Of a stretch of 64,000 bases of DNA, positions 1 through 8,517 are shown one piece after another. The position numbers and the translations under genes were made by a program. The stretch is taken from positions 183,423-247,422 of the forward strand of contig QDFQ01000005.1 in assembly GCA_003075315.1 (NCBI GenBank), given 5' to 3'. The notes under the pieces were generated by a model. The model made no database searches. It worked only from the letters and a program-made list of their open reading frames with translations, and had not been told where the DNA came from. This DNA comes from Arthrobacter sp. TPD3018. GTDB taxonomy: Bacteria; Pseudomonadota; Alphaproteobacteria; Sphingomonadales; Sphingomonadaceae. Numbering within the stretch: the first letter of the stretch is position 1; each line of letters opens with the position of its first letter.

Positions 1-1029
1 TACGGCATCGCGCTCAACGTCGGGCCGTACGAACAGATCGCCAGCACCTACAAGAGCCGCTTCGGCAACGAAATTCCGATGTTCTATTGGTATCTGCCCG
101 GCGAAAAGGAAAAAGCGGAGAAGCTCTTCGCCGAATTCGCCCCCACGATCGACTTCTACGAATCGACGGTCGGCCCCTACCCATGGGCGGACGAGAAGGT
201 CGGCGTGGTCGAGACGCCGCACAAGGGCATGGAGCACCAGACGATCAACGCTTATGGCAACAATTACGCCAAGGCGCCCGAGGGGTTCGACTGGCTGTTC
301 CAGCATGAATTTGGTCACGAATGGTTCGCCAACCAGCTTACCGCGAGCAACTGGGACGACTTCTGGCTGCACGAAGGCTTCACCGCCTATATGCAGCCGC
401 TGTACGGGCGCTGGCGCGAGGGCGACGGCCGCTATACCGCGATGATGCTGGCGAGCCGTCCGGCCATCCTCAACGAATCGCCGCTCGTCACCGGCAAGCC
501 GCAGGCCGCCGAAGAGGTGTATGAGAAGGCGCCCGGCCGCGGCAGCGACATCTACAACAAGGGATCCTGGGTCCTTCACACGCTGCGCAACGCAGTCGGC
601 GACACGGCGTTCGCCGAAATCCTGCGTCGCGAGGTCTACGGCCGCTCCGATCCCGCGCCGGGCAACTTCGTGCCCCAGTTCCGCACGACGCCCGAATTCA
701 TCGCGATCGTCAACCAGGTGACCGGCCAGGACTGGCAGTGGTTCTTCGACACCTACCTCTACCAGGCCGCCTTGCCCAAGCTGGTGGTCAACCGCAACGC
801 GACGCAGCTGACGCTGAAATGGGTCGCCCCGACCGGCAAACCCTTCCCGCTCCCCGTCGAGGTCGCGGTGGACGATGTCGTGCGCAAGGTGCCGATGACC
901 GGGGGCCTTGCGACGATCACCGTACCGGCGGGCGCGCATATCGTCGTCGATCCGATGTCGCGCGTGCTGAAGCAGGACGACGCCGTCGACGCCTATCAGG
1001 CGTGGAAGAAGGAACAGGCGAAGAAATAG
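1..1029 (+). CDS. M1 family metallopeptidase, 5'-truncated by the window edge
   Basis: The reading frame is open from base 1, so the N-terminal half lies outside the window and 342 residues remain. It is a zinc aminopeptidase of the M1 (gluzincin) family: the HEFGHEW zinc-binding helix is at residues 102-108 of the fragment and the third ligand Glu is at about 125 in LHEGFTAY, giving HExxH-X18-E. The upstream exopeptidase loop reads KGMEHQT, in the place of the family's GxMEN. Many sphingomonad M1 enzymes carry a signal peptide and act in the periplasm or envelope; here the N-terminus cannot be seen. The next gene (1250-2944) is a close paralogue, so this is a tandem duplication. A palindromic repeat (1065-1170) separates the two. 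Family call is firm; the peptide substrate is unknown. Confidence 0.93.
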   Translation, partial: YGIALNVGPYEQIASTYKSRFGNEIPMFYWYLPGEKEKAEKLFAEFAPTIDFYESTVGPYPWADEKVGVVETPHKGMEHQTINAYGNNYAKAPEGFDWLFQHEFGHEWFANQLTASNWDDFWLHEGFTAYMQPLYGRWREGDGRYTAMMLASRPAILNESPLVTGKPQAAEEVYEKAPGRGSDIYNKGSWVLHTLRNAVGDTAFAEILRREVYGRSDPAPGNFVPQFRTTPEFIAIVNQVTGQDWQWFFDTYLYQAALPKLVVNRNATQLTLKWVAPTGKPFPLPVEVAVDDVVRKVPMTGGLATITVPAGAHIVVDPMSRVLKQDDAVDAYQAWKKEQAKK

Positions 1030-1064
1030 TCCGTAGGTCAGACACACGCCGCCCAACGCCCTCC

Positions 1065-1170
1065 ATCACCCCGGACTTGTTCCGGGGTCCACCGGGCCGC
1101 AAGGGGAGGACAAGAGGCTCAAACTTCTTCCCCAGCCGCACGGTGGACCCCGGAACAAGTCCGGGGTGAC
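1065..1170. repeat. Intergenic palindromic repeat, copy 1
   Basis: The arms 1065-1094 and 1141-1170 are inverted repeats of about 30 bp differing only at the outermost base; the core is CACCCCGGACTTGTTCCGG. The outer end has the CGTCA/TGACG-type boundary shared by the other copies in this window. The 46-bp middle also resembles the middle of the copy at 35791-35902, so the whole element of about 105 bp is repeated. It lies between the two M1 genes and could fold into a long RNA hairpin. Confidence 0.9.
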
Positions 1171-1249
1171 GGCGAATTTGGGGCTGGCCGGTCGCGCACA
1201 AAGGCCGCGCCCCTTCCCTCAAAAACGAGAGCCGGGGTAAAGACGTCCC

Positions 1250-2944
1250 ATGCTCCTCCTCGCCCTGCTCGCCGCCGCTGCTACGCCGCTTCCCAAGAAG
1301 GGCGAGCCGCCGATCACCCCGCTCACCCAAACCTCCGGCGGCGTCCGCCCGGCCGAACAGCTCGCGCTGCGCTTCGACCATGCCGATCTCACCTTCGAAG
1401 TGCTGCCCGACACCGAAACGCTGAACGGCACCGCGACGCTGCGCTTCACCGCCACCGCACCCGTCGCAACACTGTTGATCGATCTCGACCGCAACCTGCC
1501 CGTCACGGCGATCACCATCGACGGCACACCCCTCACGCCGACGAGCTGGTCGAACCCCGAAGGGCGCCTCGCCATCCGCCTGCCGCGCGCGCTGAAAGCG
1601 GGAGAGAGCGTCACCGCACGCATCGTCTACGGCGGCCAGCCGCATGTCGCGGTGCGCGCGCCCTGGGACGACGGGATGGTCTGGTCGAAGACGCCCGACG
1701 GCCGCACCTGGTTCGCCACCACATCCGAAGGCTATGGCTGCGACCTGTTCTGGCCGTGCCTCGACTTTCCGACCGGCGAGCCCGCGCTGGTCGATATTCA
1801 CATCATCGTACCCAAGGGCCTGAAGGCGCCTTCGAACGGCCGCCTGATCGGCGTCGACACCTTGCCCGACGGGCGCACCCGTTGGAACTGGCGGACGCGC
1901 AACCCCAACACCTACGCCATCGCGCTCAACGTCGGGCCGTATGAGGAAATCAGCGGCACCTACAAAAGCCGGTTCGGCAACACGATCCCCATGTCCTACT
2001 GGTATCTGCCCGGCGAGAAGGCGCAGGCCGAACGTCTCTTCGCGGAGTTCGCGCCGACGCTCGATTTCTTCGAAACCATGGTCGGCCCCTATCCCTTCGG
2101 CGACGAAAAGGTCGGCGTCGTCGAAACCCCGCACAAGGGGATGGAGCATCAGACGATCAACGCCTACGGCAACGACTACGCCAAGACGCTGGAGGGCTTC
2201 GACTGGCTGTTCCAGCACGAATTCTCGCACGAATGGTTCGCCAACCAGCTCACCGCCGCCAATTGGGACGATTACTGGCTGCACGAAGGCTATGGCACCT
2301 ACATGCAGCCCGCGTACGGCCAATGGCGCGAAGGCCGCGCGCGCTACGACGCGATGATGCAGGCCGAACGCGACAAGATCGTGAACGCGCAGCCGATCGT
2401 GAAGGGCAAGGTCCTGACCGAGGAAGAGGTGTACGAAGCCGACAAGGGCGGCGCGGGCCAGGACATTTATTACAAGGGATCGTGGATGCTCCACACCCTG
2501 CGCGGGCTGATCGGCGACGACGCCTTTTGGACGGTCACGCGCCTTGCCGTGTACGGTCGCCCCGATCCGCGCCCCGGCAATTTCCGCCCGCGCTTCGGTT
2601 CGACCGCGGAATATGAGACGCTCGTCCGGCAGGTGACGGGCAAGGACTATCACTGGTTCTTCGACGTCTATCTGCGCCAGGCAGCGCTCCCGGACCTCGT
2701 CGAGACGCGTGCCGGCGACCGCGTGACCTTCGCGTGGACGGTGCCCGGCGGCGGCGCCTTCCCCATGCCGGTCGACGTACAGGTCGGCGCCACCAACACA
2801 CGCCTGCCGATGACCGACGGCCGCGGCACGCTTACCATTCCGGTCGGCGCACACTATATCGTTGATCCCGATGCGAAAATTCTGCGGCGCAGCGTCGCGG
2901 TAGAGGAGATGAGGGCATGGCGACCGACCCACGGCGCGCGCTGA
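1250..2944 (+). CDS. M1 family metallopeptidase (second tandem copy)
   Basis: A 564-residue zinc metallopeptidase. It starts with a short hydrophobic leader (MLLLALLAAAATPLP) consistent with export. An N-terminal beta-rich M1 domain spans about 30-220, followed by the catalytic domain with the KGMEHQT loop near 296 and HEFSHEW at 323-329; Glu346 in LHEGYGTY completes HExxH-X18-E. It is shorter than classical 850-residue PepN and lacks the long C-terminal helical domain, as usual for the compact bacterial M1 group. The sequence is highly similar to the truncated gene just upstream, including matching stretches around both active-site motifs. The start ATG gives an intact leader. A small ORF overlaps its last 28 bases. 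Confidence 0.95.
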   Translation: MLLLALLAAAATPLPKKGEPPITPLTQTSGGVRPAEQLALRFDHADLTFEVLPDTETLNGTATLRFTATAPVATLLIDLDRNLPVTAITIDGTPLTPTSWSNPEGRLAIRLPRALKAGESVTARIVYGGQPHVAVRAPWDDGMVWSKTPDGRTWFATTSEGYGCDLFWPCLDFPTGEPALVDIHIIVPKGLKAPSNGRLIGVDTLPDGRTRWNWRTRNPNTYAIALNVGPYEEISGTYKSRFGNTIPMSYWYLPGEKAQAERLFAEFAPTLDFFETMVGPYPFGDEKVGVVETPHKGMEHQTINAYGNDYAKTLEGFDWLFQHEFSHEWFANQLTAANWDDYWLHEGYGTYMQPAYGQWREGRARYDAMMQAERDKIVNAQPIVKGKVLTEEEVYEADKGGAGQDIYYKGSWMLHTLRGLIGDDAFWTVTRLAVYGRPDPRPGNFRPRFGSTAEYETLVRQVTGKDYHWFFDVYLRQAALPDLVETRAGDRVTFAWTVPGGGAFPMPVDVQVGATNTRLPMTDGRGTLTIPVGAHYIVDPDAKILRRSVAVEEMRAWRPTHGAR

Positions 2945-3189
2945 CCGGCAGCCCCTGGCCCGCCCGCTCGGCGGAGATGGCAGCGATCTTCATGGTCGGC
3001 GACGGCCTGATCGGCCTTGCCCAACCCGACCGCCATGTCGATTTATGGAAGGACGCGGCCCTCGGCGCAGAGCGAGCCGTCCGCCCGTTCGTCGGCCACC
3101 CAGCCCGTCGCCGCGTCTACGCCCTCGCCCAGATCGCCGCGGGACTATGGCTCGCCAGTCATCAGCGCCCTAAGCCTATCCGCGACTGA
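2917..3189 (+). CDS. Small hypothetical protein downstream of the M1 pair
   Basis: A 90-residue ORF that begins inside the last 28 bp of the preceding M1 gene in another frame, as in translational coupling. It has a weakly hydrophobic segment around residues 20-37 and many Arg and His residues. I do not recognise a family. It overlaps the convergent PAS gene by 14 bp. Its position and same-strand overlap make it plausible, but the GC-rich background produces many false ORFs, so existence is not certain. Confidence 0.5.
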   Translation: MATDPRRALTGSPWPARSAEMAAIFMVGDGLIGLAQPDRHVDLWKDAALGAERAVRPFVGHPARRRVYALAQIAAGLWLASHQRPKPIRD

Positions 3190-3673
3190 GCGGCATCGCG
3201 GGCACCGGCATCGCCGCCCCATCGCCGTAAAGGTGCGATACGTCAGCCTTCCAACCCTTGAGGCACGTGACGGTCTTGCCCTCGCACACCGGCATCGTGA
3301 CCAGTCGCACCCAACGGCGCCCGCCATCAACCGGTCGGATCGCGATGTCGAGCGTGAAGCCGCGGCGATGGCGGATCGCATGGGCGCGCAGCCGCTCCAT
3401 CGCCGCCCGCGACGATTCCTCATACAGCGTCACGACCTCTTCGCGCAGCGGACAATGGTCGGCGGGATAGCCGAACAGGCGCCGCACGCTCGCCCCCCAG
3501 TCGAGCCGCTGCCCGGCCAGTTCGCAGCTCCACGCGCTCGCCAGCGTGTCGACCGGAGCAATAATCAGGTCGGATGGCGCGCTGTCCAGTTCGATCACAC
3601 GCCCCAGATCGAAGCGATCGGCCATCCAAAGGGGCCAGCTGTGGTGAAGCGGTAAAGGCTCGGTCGGGATCAC
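3176..3673 (-). CDS. PAS domain protein
   Basis: A 165-residue cytoplasmic protein, without membrane segment or output domain. Residues about 45-150 look like a PAS_3-type fold: an RLDWGASVRRLFGYP stretch, then an EEVVTLYEESSRAAME helix and the RRWVRLVTMPV and KTVTCLKGWKADVS strands typical of PAS plus PAC. Such stand-alone PAS proteins bind ligands or partner with kinases or c-di-GMP enzymes. No ligand can be named. It converges on the small ORF at 2917-3189 and may be co-transcribed with the SH3 gene on the same strand. Confidence 0.75.
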   Translation of the reverse strand: MIPTEPLPLHHSWPLWMADRFDLGRVIELDSAPSDLIIAPVDTLASAWSCELAGQRLDWGASVRRLFGYPADHCPLREEVVTLYEESSRAAMERLRAHAIRHRRGFTLDIAIRPVDGGRRWVRLVTMPVCEGKTVTCLKGWKADVSHLYGDGAAMPVPAMPLSRG

Positions 3674-3725
3674 GCGCGGCGTCTCCTATACACCCCGCCC
3701 TAATTTAGATCATACTAACGTACCG

Positions 3726-4214
3726 TTACGGAAGCCTTTCCGTCGGCTCGACGCCCCACAGACGCGACACCTCGACGTAACCCGCCTGCCCTTTCACGTC
3801 GAAACGGCACCAGCCATTGCCGCATTCGCTCAGCCGCCCGACGACGCCCGGCGCCGCGCGCCACGACAGACCGGCGCCGGCGGACGGCTGCGCCCGCATA
3901 TCGGCGGGTTGCTGCCCACGCACGATACCGGTGCGGCGTTCGCTGAGCAGTGCCGCCAGCATCCAACCCTGCGTACCGTCCGGGTCTTCCACCTTGCGCC
4001 ACTGTTTGAACACGGCGACGACGCGCACGGGCAGATCGGCACGCTGATACAGCCAGCTCGCCGGATAGGTCTTGTCCGGCCCGGTCCGCATCCGCGCACG
4101 GCCTGCATTGATCGAGGCGTAATATGGCAATGTCTTCTTGGCGTCGGCCGCCAGCGCGCCGCCTTCCATAGCGACCGTCGCCAGCATCGCTGCCGCCCAG
4201 ATCCGATGGCGCAT
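3726..4214 (-). CDS. Exported SH3-domain protein
   Basis: A 162-residue protein with a signal peptide (about residues 1-23, ending ALA-A). It contains bacterial SH3-like repeats: one around residues 35-95 (RARMRTGPDKTYPASWLY ... VFKQWRKVED ... GWMLAALLS) and a second around 110-155 (GVVGRLSECGNGWCRFDV ... GYVEVSRLWGV). Such domains usually bind cell-wall or periplasmic partners. ATG at 4214 is preferred over an in-frame GTG at 4220 because AAGGGA lies about 8 bases upstream. Likely periplasmic; the partner is unknown. Confidence 0.85.
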   Translation of the reverse strand: MRHRIWAAAMLATVAMEGGALAADAKKTLPYYASINAGRARMRTGPDKTYPASWLYQRADLPVRVVAVFKQWRKVEDPDGTQGWMLAALLSERRTGIVRGQQPADMRAQPSAGAGLSWRAAPGVVGRLSECGNGWCRFDVKGQAGYVEVSRLWGVEPTERLP

Positions 4215-4317
4215 CGTCACTGTCCCTTTTTCCCGTATATCCTCTCTCTAGCGCCACCGCGGGCGGTGGCAACGATGCGTTGACGTTCGCGCGCACCTTC
4301 GCCAAGCCGGACGGGCG

Positions 4318-5328
4318 ATGCCAGATACAAGCCCCCGTCCGCCGGCGCCGCGCGCGCCCCGCGTGATCGTCACGCGCGAGTTGACCGACTCGATCATGAC
4401 GCGGCTGGAGGATCTGTTCGACACCGCGAACAACCGCGGCGACACGCCGATGACGCGCGATCAACTCGCCGCGGCGATGGCCGACTGCGACGTGCTGGTG
4501 CCGACCGTCACGGACGATATCGACGCGGCGTTGATCGAAGGCGCGGGCGAGCGGCTGCGCTTGATCGCCAATTACGGCGCGGGCGTGAACCATATCGCCC
4601 TGAAGGCAGCGCGCGCCCGCGGCATCATCGTCACCAACACGCCGGGCGTGCTGACCGAAGACACCGCCGACATGGCGATGGCCCTGATCGTGTCCGTCCC
4701 GCGGCGGCTCGCGGAAGGCGAAAAGCTCGTCCGATCGGGCGAGTGGCATGGCTGGAGCCCCGGCGGCATGCTGGGCCGGCGGATCGGCGGCAAGGCGCTG
4801 GGCATCGTGGGCATGGGCCGCATCGGCCAGGCGGTGGCGCGCCGTGCCCGTGCCTTCGGCCTGTCGATCCACTATCACAACCGCCGCCGTCTGCCCGCGG
4901 TGGTCGAGGCGGAACTGGGCGCGACCTTCCACGCCGATCTCGACGACCTGCTCGGGATCGCCGACATCGTGACGATCCACACGCCGCTCAACACGGACAG
5001 CCACGACCTGATCGACGCGCGGCGCATCGGACTGATGCGGCCGCACGTCTATCTCATCAACACCTCACGCGGCGGCATCGTCGACGAGGTCGCGCTGGTC
5101 GATGCGCTGGAGGCGGGTCGACTTGCCGGAGCCGGCCTCGACGTTTGGGAGCACGAACCGCGGATCGATCCGCGCCTGCTCGCGCTGCCCAATGTGGTGA
5201 TGACACCGCACATGGGCTCGGCGACACTCGAGGGACGGCAGGCGTCGGGCGAGCGCGTCATACAGAACATCCGGATGTGGGCGGACGGCCACCGCCCGCC
5301 CGATCAGGTGCTCGACGGCTGGGTTTGA
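4318..5328 (+). CDS. D-2-hydroxyacid dehydrogenase (glyoxylate/hydroxypyruvate reductase type)
   Basis: A 336-residue NAD(P)-dependent oxidoreductase of the D-isomer-specific 2-hydroxyacid dehydrogenase family. The Rossmann motif GIVGMGRIGQAVARR is near residues 161-175. The catalytic Arg-Glu-His triad is visible in NTSRGGIVDE, DVWEHEP and TPHMGSAT. The stretch after the second Rossmann strand reads HYHNRRRLP; its basic residues favour NADPH over NADH (inference). The family reduces 2-keto acids such as glyoxylate or hydroxypyruvate to D-2-hydroxy acids. It is divergent from the SH3 gene and appears monocistronic. Confidence 0.92.
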   Translation: MPDTSPRPPAPRAPRVIVTRELTDSIMTRLEDLFDTANNRGDTPMTRDQLAAAMADCDVLVPTVTDDIDAALIEGAGERLRLIANYGAGVNHIALKAARARGIIVTNTPGVLTEDTADMAMALIVSVPRRLAEGEKLVRSGEWHGWSPGGMLGRRIGGKALGIVGMGRIGQAVARRARAFGLSIHYHNRRRLPAVVEAELGATFHADLDDLLGIADIVTIHTPLNTDSHDLIDARRIGLMRPHVYLINTSRGGIVDEVALVDALEAGRLAGAGLDVWEHEPRIDPRLLALPNVVMTPHMGSATLEGRQASGERVIQNIRMWADGHRPPDQVLDGWV

Positions 5329-5434
5329 CGCCTCCGGCGCGAATGTAACAAATCGTGATATTTCATGGGGTCGCGCAACCTTTGCTGCGTGGCAACATTG
5401 AACGCGGCACCCCTTTCGACAGGATGCCTAACCC

Positions 5435-5632
5435 ATGATGCTCAAGCCGATCGCCGCCACGCTCCTTCTCCTCGGCACCGCTGCCGGCCTGTCGGCCTGC
5501 TCGACGCTCAAGGGTGCGGGCATCGGTGCGGCGGGCGGTGCGGGTGTCGCCGCGGCAACGGGCGGCAGCGTCGAAAAGGGGGCCGCGGTCGGCGGAACGG
5601 CCGGCGCGGTAGTCGGCACCGTCGCCGACTGA
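5435..5632 (+). CDS. Small glycine-zipper lipoprotein
   Basis: A 65-residue lipoprotein. The signal peptide has a lipobox GLSAC with the modified Cys at about residue 22. The mature part is almost entirely Gly/Ala/Val with a GxxxGxxxG pattern (GAGIGAAGGAGVAAATGGS and GAAVGGTAGAVVG), typical of glycine-zipper helices that pack in membranes. Similar entericidin- or osmotic-lipoprotein-like peptides are common in sphingomonads, but the function is not established. It is monocistronic between two unrelated genes. Confidence 0.8.
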   Translation: MMLKPIAATLLLLGTAAGLSACSTLKGAGIGAAGGAGVAAATGGSVEKGAAVGGTAGAVVGTVAD

Positions 5633-5655
5633 CCTTATGGAGCGGGAGTCGAGCC

Positions 5656-6117
5656 TCAACCCGGCTCCCGCTCCTCCAACGCCGCAGCACGACGTAAGTC
5701 CTTCGGGCGTCCCATACGGTGCAGAAGTGCGACCAGCTCCGATCGTGCCGGCACGAAGAGCGTCGTATCGCGCAAAGCGATCGCCTCCCGCGTTTCGGGC
5801 TGCACCGGCCACCATCCCTGCGGACCGGCGATGGCAAAGCCTGCCATGATCTCGACAGGCACGTCCGCGCCCGGCCACACGGCAAAGATATCCGAGCGGA
5901 AGAGCGGGTCCGGCGGCATCGTCAGCGGCGTCAGTCCGGCCGCCGCCAGCACCGCGGGAGCATCCGCGCGGTCGATCAGGACGTCGATGTCGTGAACGTC
6001 GCCGGCCTCCGCCCCGTGCAACGCGACCGCCCCGCTACCGATGATCCACCAGGGATGGCGCGCCGGCCGCATCAGTTGCGCCACATCAGTCAGCGCCGCG
6101 GCCACCACCGGGGTCAC
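5656..6117 (-). CDS. Nucleotidyltransferase-fold protein
   Basis: A 153-residue protein resembling nucleotidyltransferase-like proteins of the MNT/DUF6036 type. IIGSGAVALHG near residue 25 resembles the GS-containing helix, and DVHDIDVLID near 40-49 supplies the paired acidic residues of the metal site. Start is GTG at 6117, whose TGA-overlapping GTGA couples it to the ABM gene. No HEPN partner is adjacent, so a toxin-antitoxin role is not supported. Function unknown. Confidence 0.7.
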   Translation of the reverse strand: MTPVVAAALTDVAQLMRPARHPWWIIGSGAVALHGAEAGDVHDIDVLIDRADAPAVLAAAGLTPLTMPPDPLFRSDIFAVWPGADVPVEIMAGFAIAGPQGWWPVQPETREAIALRDTTLFVPARSELVALLHRMGRPKDLRRAAALEEREPG

Positions 6118-6413
6118 GTTGGCGTACCGTCGTCCGTATCGAAGAGCGTCAACGCACGCTCACCGATGCCAAACTCCGGCCAGCACGCACGCCACGCGGC
6201 CAGATGCGACGTCGCGAAATGTCGCTCCAGCGCAGCGCGGTCGCGCCAGCGCTCCGCGACATGGATCAGACCCGGCTCGAGCACGTCCTCCGCGTAGCTA
6301 TAGTTAAGGCATCCATCCTCGGCCCGGCTCGCCTCCACCATCGCGCGCATCGCCGGGCGCGCCGCCGCCAGCCGGTCGGCGGGCAGGCGGATCGTCCCGG
6401 CGATCAGCAGCAC
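6114..6413 (-). CDS. Antibiotic biosynthesis monooxygenase (ABM) family protein
   Basis: A 99-residue single-domain dimeric alpha+beta-barrel protein of the ABM / quinol monooxygenase (YgiN-like) type. Family marks: MLLIAGTIRLPADR strand, EDGCLNYSYAED, and HVAERWRDRAALERHFATSH, where the conserved W and HF residues lie. Homologues oxidise quinols without a cofactor or act as small-molecule binding proteins. The GTG start lies 2 bases after the stop of the nitronate-monooxygenase-like gene, and its stop overlaps the next GTG, so the three genes form one operon. Confidence 0.85.
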   Translation of the reverse strand: MLLIAGTIRLPADRLAAARPAMRAMVEASRAEDGCLNYSYAEDVLEPGLIHVAERWRDRAALERHFATSHLAAWRACWPEFGIGERALTLFDTDDGTPT

Positions 6414-6415
6414 GA

Positions 6416-7819
6416 TCAGTCGCCGGTCAGGATGCGGTCGACCAGCTGCTTCACCGACGGCACGAAGCCGTTCGAATAGAAAGGATCGCGCTTGAAGTTA
6501 TAGGCGGCGTGACCGGCGAACATCAGGTTCTGGTCGACGTCACCACCGTGCGCGATGTCCTGCAGCGTCTTCTGGATGCAGAAGCTGCGCGGGTCGGCGA
6601 GGCGACCGGTCGAATTCGTCTCGGTATCCGCCCAGCTCGAGAAGGCGCATTGCGACAGGCAGCCCATGCAGTCGGCCTGATCCTTGCGGATGATGCCCTT
6701 CTCGGTCGGCGTCACGAAGACGAGCGTATTGTCCGGCGTCTTCAGCGCATCGGTATAGCCCTCGCCGAACCACTGGCGCGCCCGCAGCAGGTCGTTGCGC
6801 GTCACCCAGAAGTTCTTGCCCTTCACGCCCACGTCGAGCTGGAAGACGTGGTCGCCCGCTTCCTGGGTCGAGAAGGCGATCTGCCGGTCGGAGCGTGCTT
6901 CCAGGTTGCGCAGGAACGGATTGCGCACCGCGGACGAATAGAAACCGGTCGGCGAGAAGCGATGCAGCAGGACGTCGCCTTCCTCGATCTGCGTCAGGCG
7001 TGCCTTCCACTCTTCGGGGATCGGGCTTTCCTGCGTCAGCAGCGGGCGCGTGCCATACTGGAAGGCGATGGTGCCGAGTTCGGGATTGTCGATCCAGTTG
7101 TTCCAGTCGCGTAAGTACCAGACGCCGCCGGCCATCACGATCGGCGTGCTGTCGGGGATACCGCCTTCGCGCATCACGCTACGCAGTTCGGCGACGCGCG
7201 GATAGGGGTCCTGCGGCTTCAGCGGGTCTTCGGCGTTGGACAGGCCGTTATGGCCACCGGCCAGCCAGGGATCCTCGTACACAACCGCTGCCAGCCAGTT
7301 CGCAGCCTTCGAATAGGCACGCTTCCACAGTGCGCGGAAGGCGCGGCCTGACGAGACGATCGGCAGGTACGACACCTCGTACGACGCCGCGATCTCGCTG
7401 AGCTTATAGGGCATGCCCGCGCCGCAGGTGACGCCCGCCACCATGCCGCGCGTCCGCTCCAGCACACCGTGCAGCACACGCTGCGCGCCGCCCATTTCCC
7501 ACAAGACGTTGATGTTGATCGCGCCCTTGCCACCCGCGATCTCGAACGCGCGCTTCACCTGCTGGACGGCGCCCTCGATGGCATATTCGATCAGCTCTTC
7601 ATGGCGGGCACGCCGCGTCAGCGCACGATAGACCTGCGGGATGATCTTGCCTTCGGGATCGTAGCTGTCGGCGTTGACCGCCGAGACGGTGCCGATGCCG
7701 CCCGCCGCCGCCCAGGCGCCTGCGGAGGCATGGTTGGTCGCGGCGACACCCTTGCCGCCCTCGACCAGCGGCCAGACCTCACGGCCATTGTACACGATCG
7801 GCTTCAGGCCCTTGAACAC
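6416..7819 (-). CDS. NAD(P)H-dependent flavin oxidoreductase, nitronate monooxygenase-like
   Basis: A 467-residue TIM-barrel flavoenzyme of the 2-nitropropane dioxygenase / nitronate monooxygenase superfamily. The N-terminal GGKGVAATNHASAGAWAAAGG is the FMN-binding family signature; IVMAGGVWYLRDW and GTIAFQYGTRPLLTQES form the phosphate-binding region. It is longer than the usual 320-380 residues, with a C-terminal extension carrying DCMGCLSQCAFSSW, a CxxCxxxC cluster that could bind metal or an Fe-S centre. The start codon is GTG at 7819. It heads an operon with the ABM and nucleotidyltransferase-like genes. Substrate unknown. Confidence 0.88.
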   Translation of the reverse strand: MFKGLKPIVYNGREVWPLVEGGKGVAATNHASAGAWAAAGGIGTVSAVNADSYDPEGKIIPQVYRALTRRARHEELIEYAIEGAVQQVKRAFEIAGGKGAININVLWEMGGAQRVLHGVLERTRGMVAGVTCGAGMPYKLSEIAASYEVSYLPIVSSGRAFRALWKRAYSKAANWLAAVVYEDPWLAGGHNGLSNAEDPLKPQDPYPRVAELRSVMREGGIPDSTPIVMAGGVWYLRDWNNWIDNPELGTIAFQYGTRPLLTQESPIPEEWKARLTQIEEGDVLLHRFSPTGFYSSAVRNPFLRNLEARSDRQIAFSTQEAGDHVFQLDVGVKGKNFWVTRNDLLRARQWFGEGYTDALKTPDNTLVFVTPTEKGIIRKDQADCMGCLSQCAFSSWADTETNSTGRLADPRSFCIQKTLQDIAHGGDVDQNLMFAGHAAYNFKRDPFYSNGFVPSVKQLVDRILTGD

Positions 7820-8008
7820 GGAAAATCCAACCTCGCTGGGAATAAATCCGGTCGGCTATACAAGATGAACGCGGCGAAGCGAAGAAAATGCAACGTGTAC
7901 CAGCCGGATGCACCACCGGACCGGCGGCAGGCTTAGGCGGCGGTTAACCCGATTGCGGCAGAGAGGCGCGACACGACACGTCTTCTTCTGCCGAGGGATC
8001 ATCGACCC

Positions 8009-8476
8009 ATGGGGGTTCTCGACACTCTGATCGCGCCCAAGCGCACGCCCCGTTCCCGCAAGCCTGCCCCCATGCCGCTGCCCAGTGGTCCGCTCGACGC
8101 CTTGCTGTCGGGTCAGTTCGCCGCCCTGGGCTATGCGGCCGGCGCGGTGCCGCATGGCGGCGCTACCGGATCGGCCTGGTCCCGCGGTTATGTGCTGGGC
8201 GCCGCCTGCGCCTCGCTGCAGCACCGCCCGGCCGCCCCGGTCACCGACCGCGAATGCTTCGCCACGGCGCTCGCCGCCTTCGCCAGCGCCTATGGCAAGG
8301 ATATGGCGCGCGACATTCTCGCCGGCACGGTCGAGGCGGCCGAAGCCCAGGAACCGGAGGTCGAGGACGGGCTGCTCCAGGGCGCGAGCGATCTCGCGCT
8401 GCTCGCCCATGGCGAGGCCGACCCCGCCACGCTCGCCTTCGTGACACGCAACGCGGTGGACCTAACAGAGATTTGA
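8009..8476 (+). CDS. Hypothetical protein
   Basis: A 155-residue protein of unknown function. It has a basic, Pro-rich N-terminus (residues 1-28), then mostly alpha-helical, Ala-rich sequence with no membrane segment and an acidic stretch (EAAEAQEPEVEDG) near residue 113. Codon use matches the neighbours, and the 189-bp upstream gap, divergent from the flavin oxidoreductase, leaves room for a promoter. No motif supports a function. The palindromic repeat at 8518-8599 follows its stop. Confidence 0.65.
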   Translation: MGVLDTLIAPKRTPRSRKPAPMPLPSGPLDALLSGQFAALGYAAGAVPHGGATGSAWSRGYVLGAACASLQHRPAAPVTDRECFATALAAFASAYGKDMARDILAGTVEAAEAQEPEVEDGLLQGASDLALLAHGEADPATLAFVTRNAVDLTEI

Positions 8477-8517
8477 TCGTCTGGCGTCTGATGCCATCCA
8501 TCCGCGCCAGACCTGCC

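Noticed and set aside
917-2932. 671-codon open frame on the minus strand across the M1 gene
   Set aside because: Antisense of a well-supported M1 peptidase, composition is Arg/Ala/Val-rich without any domain; typical of GC-rich genomes.
5656-6413. Toxin-antitoxin pair (nucleotidyltransferase plus small protein)
   Set aside because: The partner is an ABM-fold enzyme, not HEPN or a known antitoxin, and both follow a metabolic gene.
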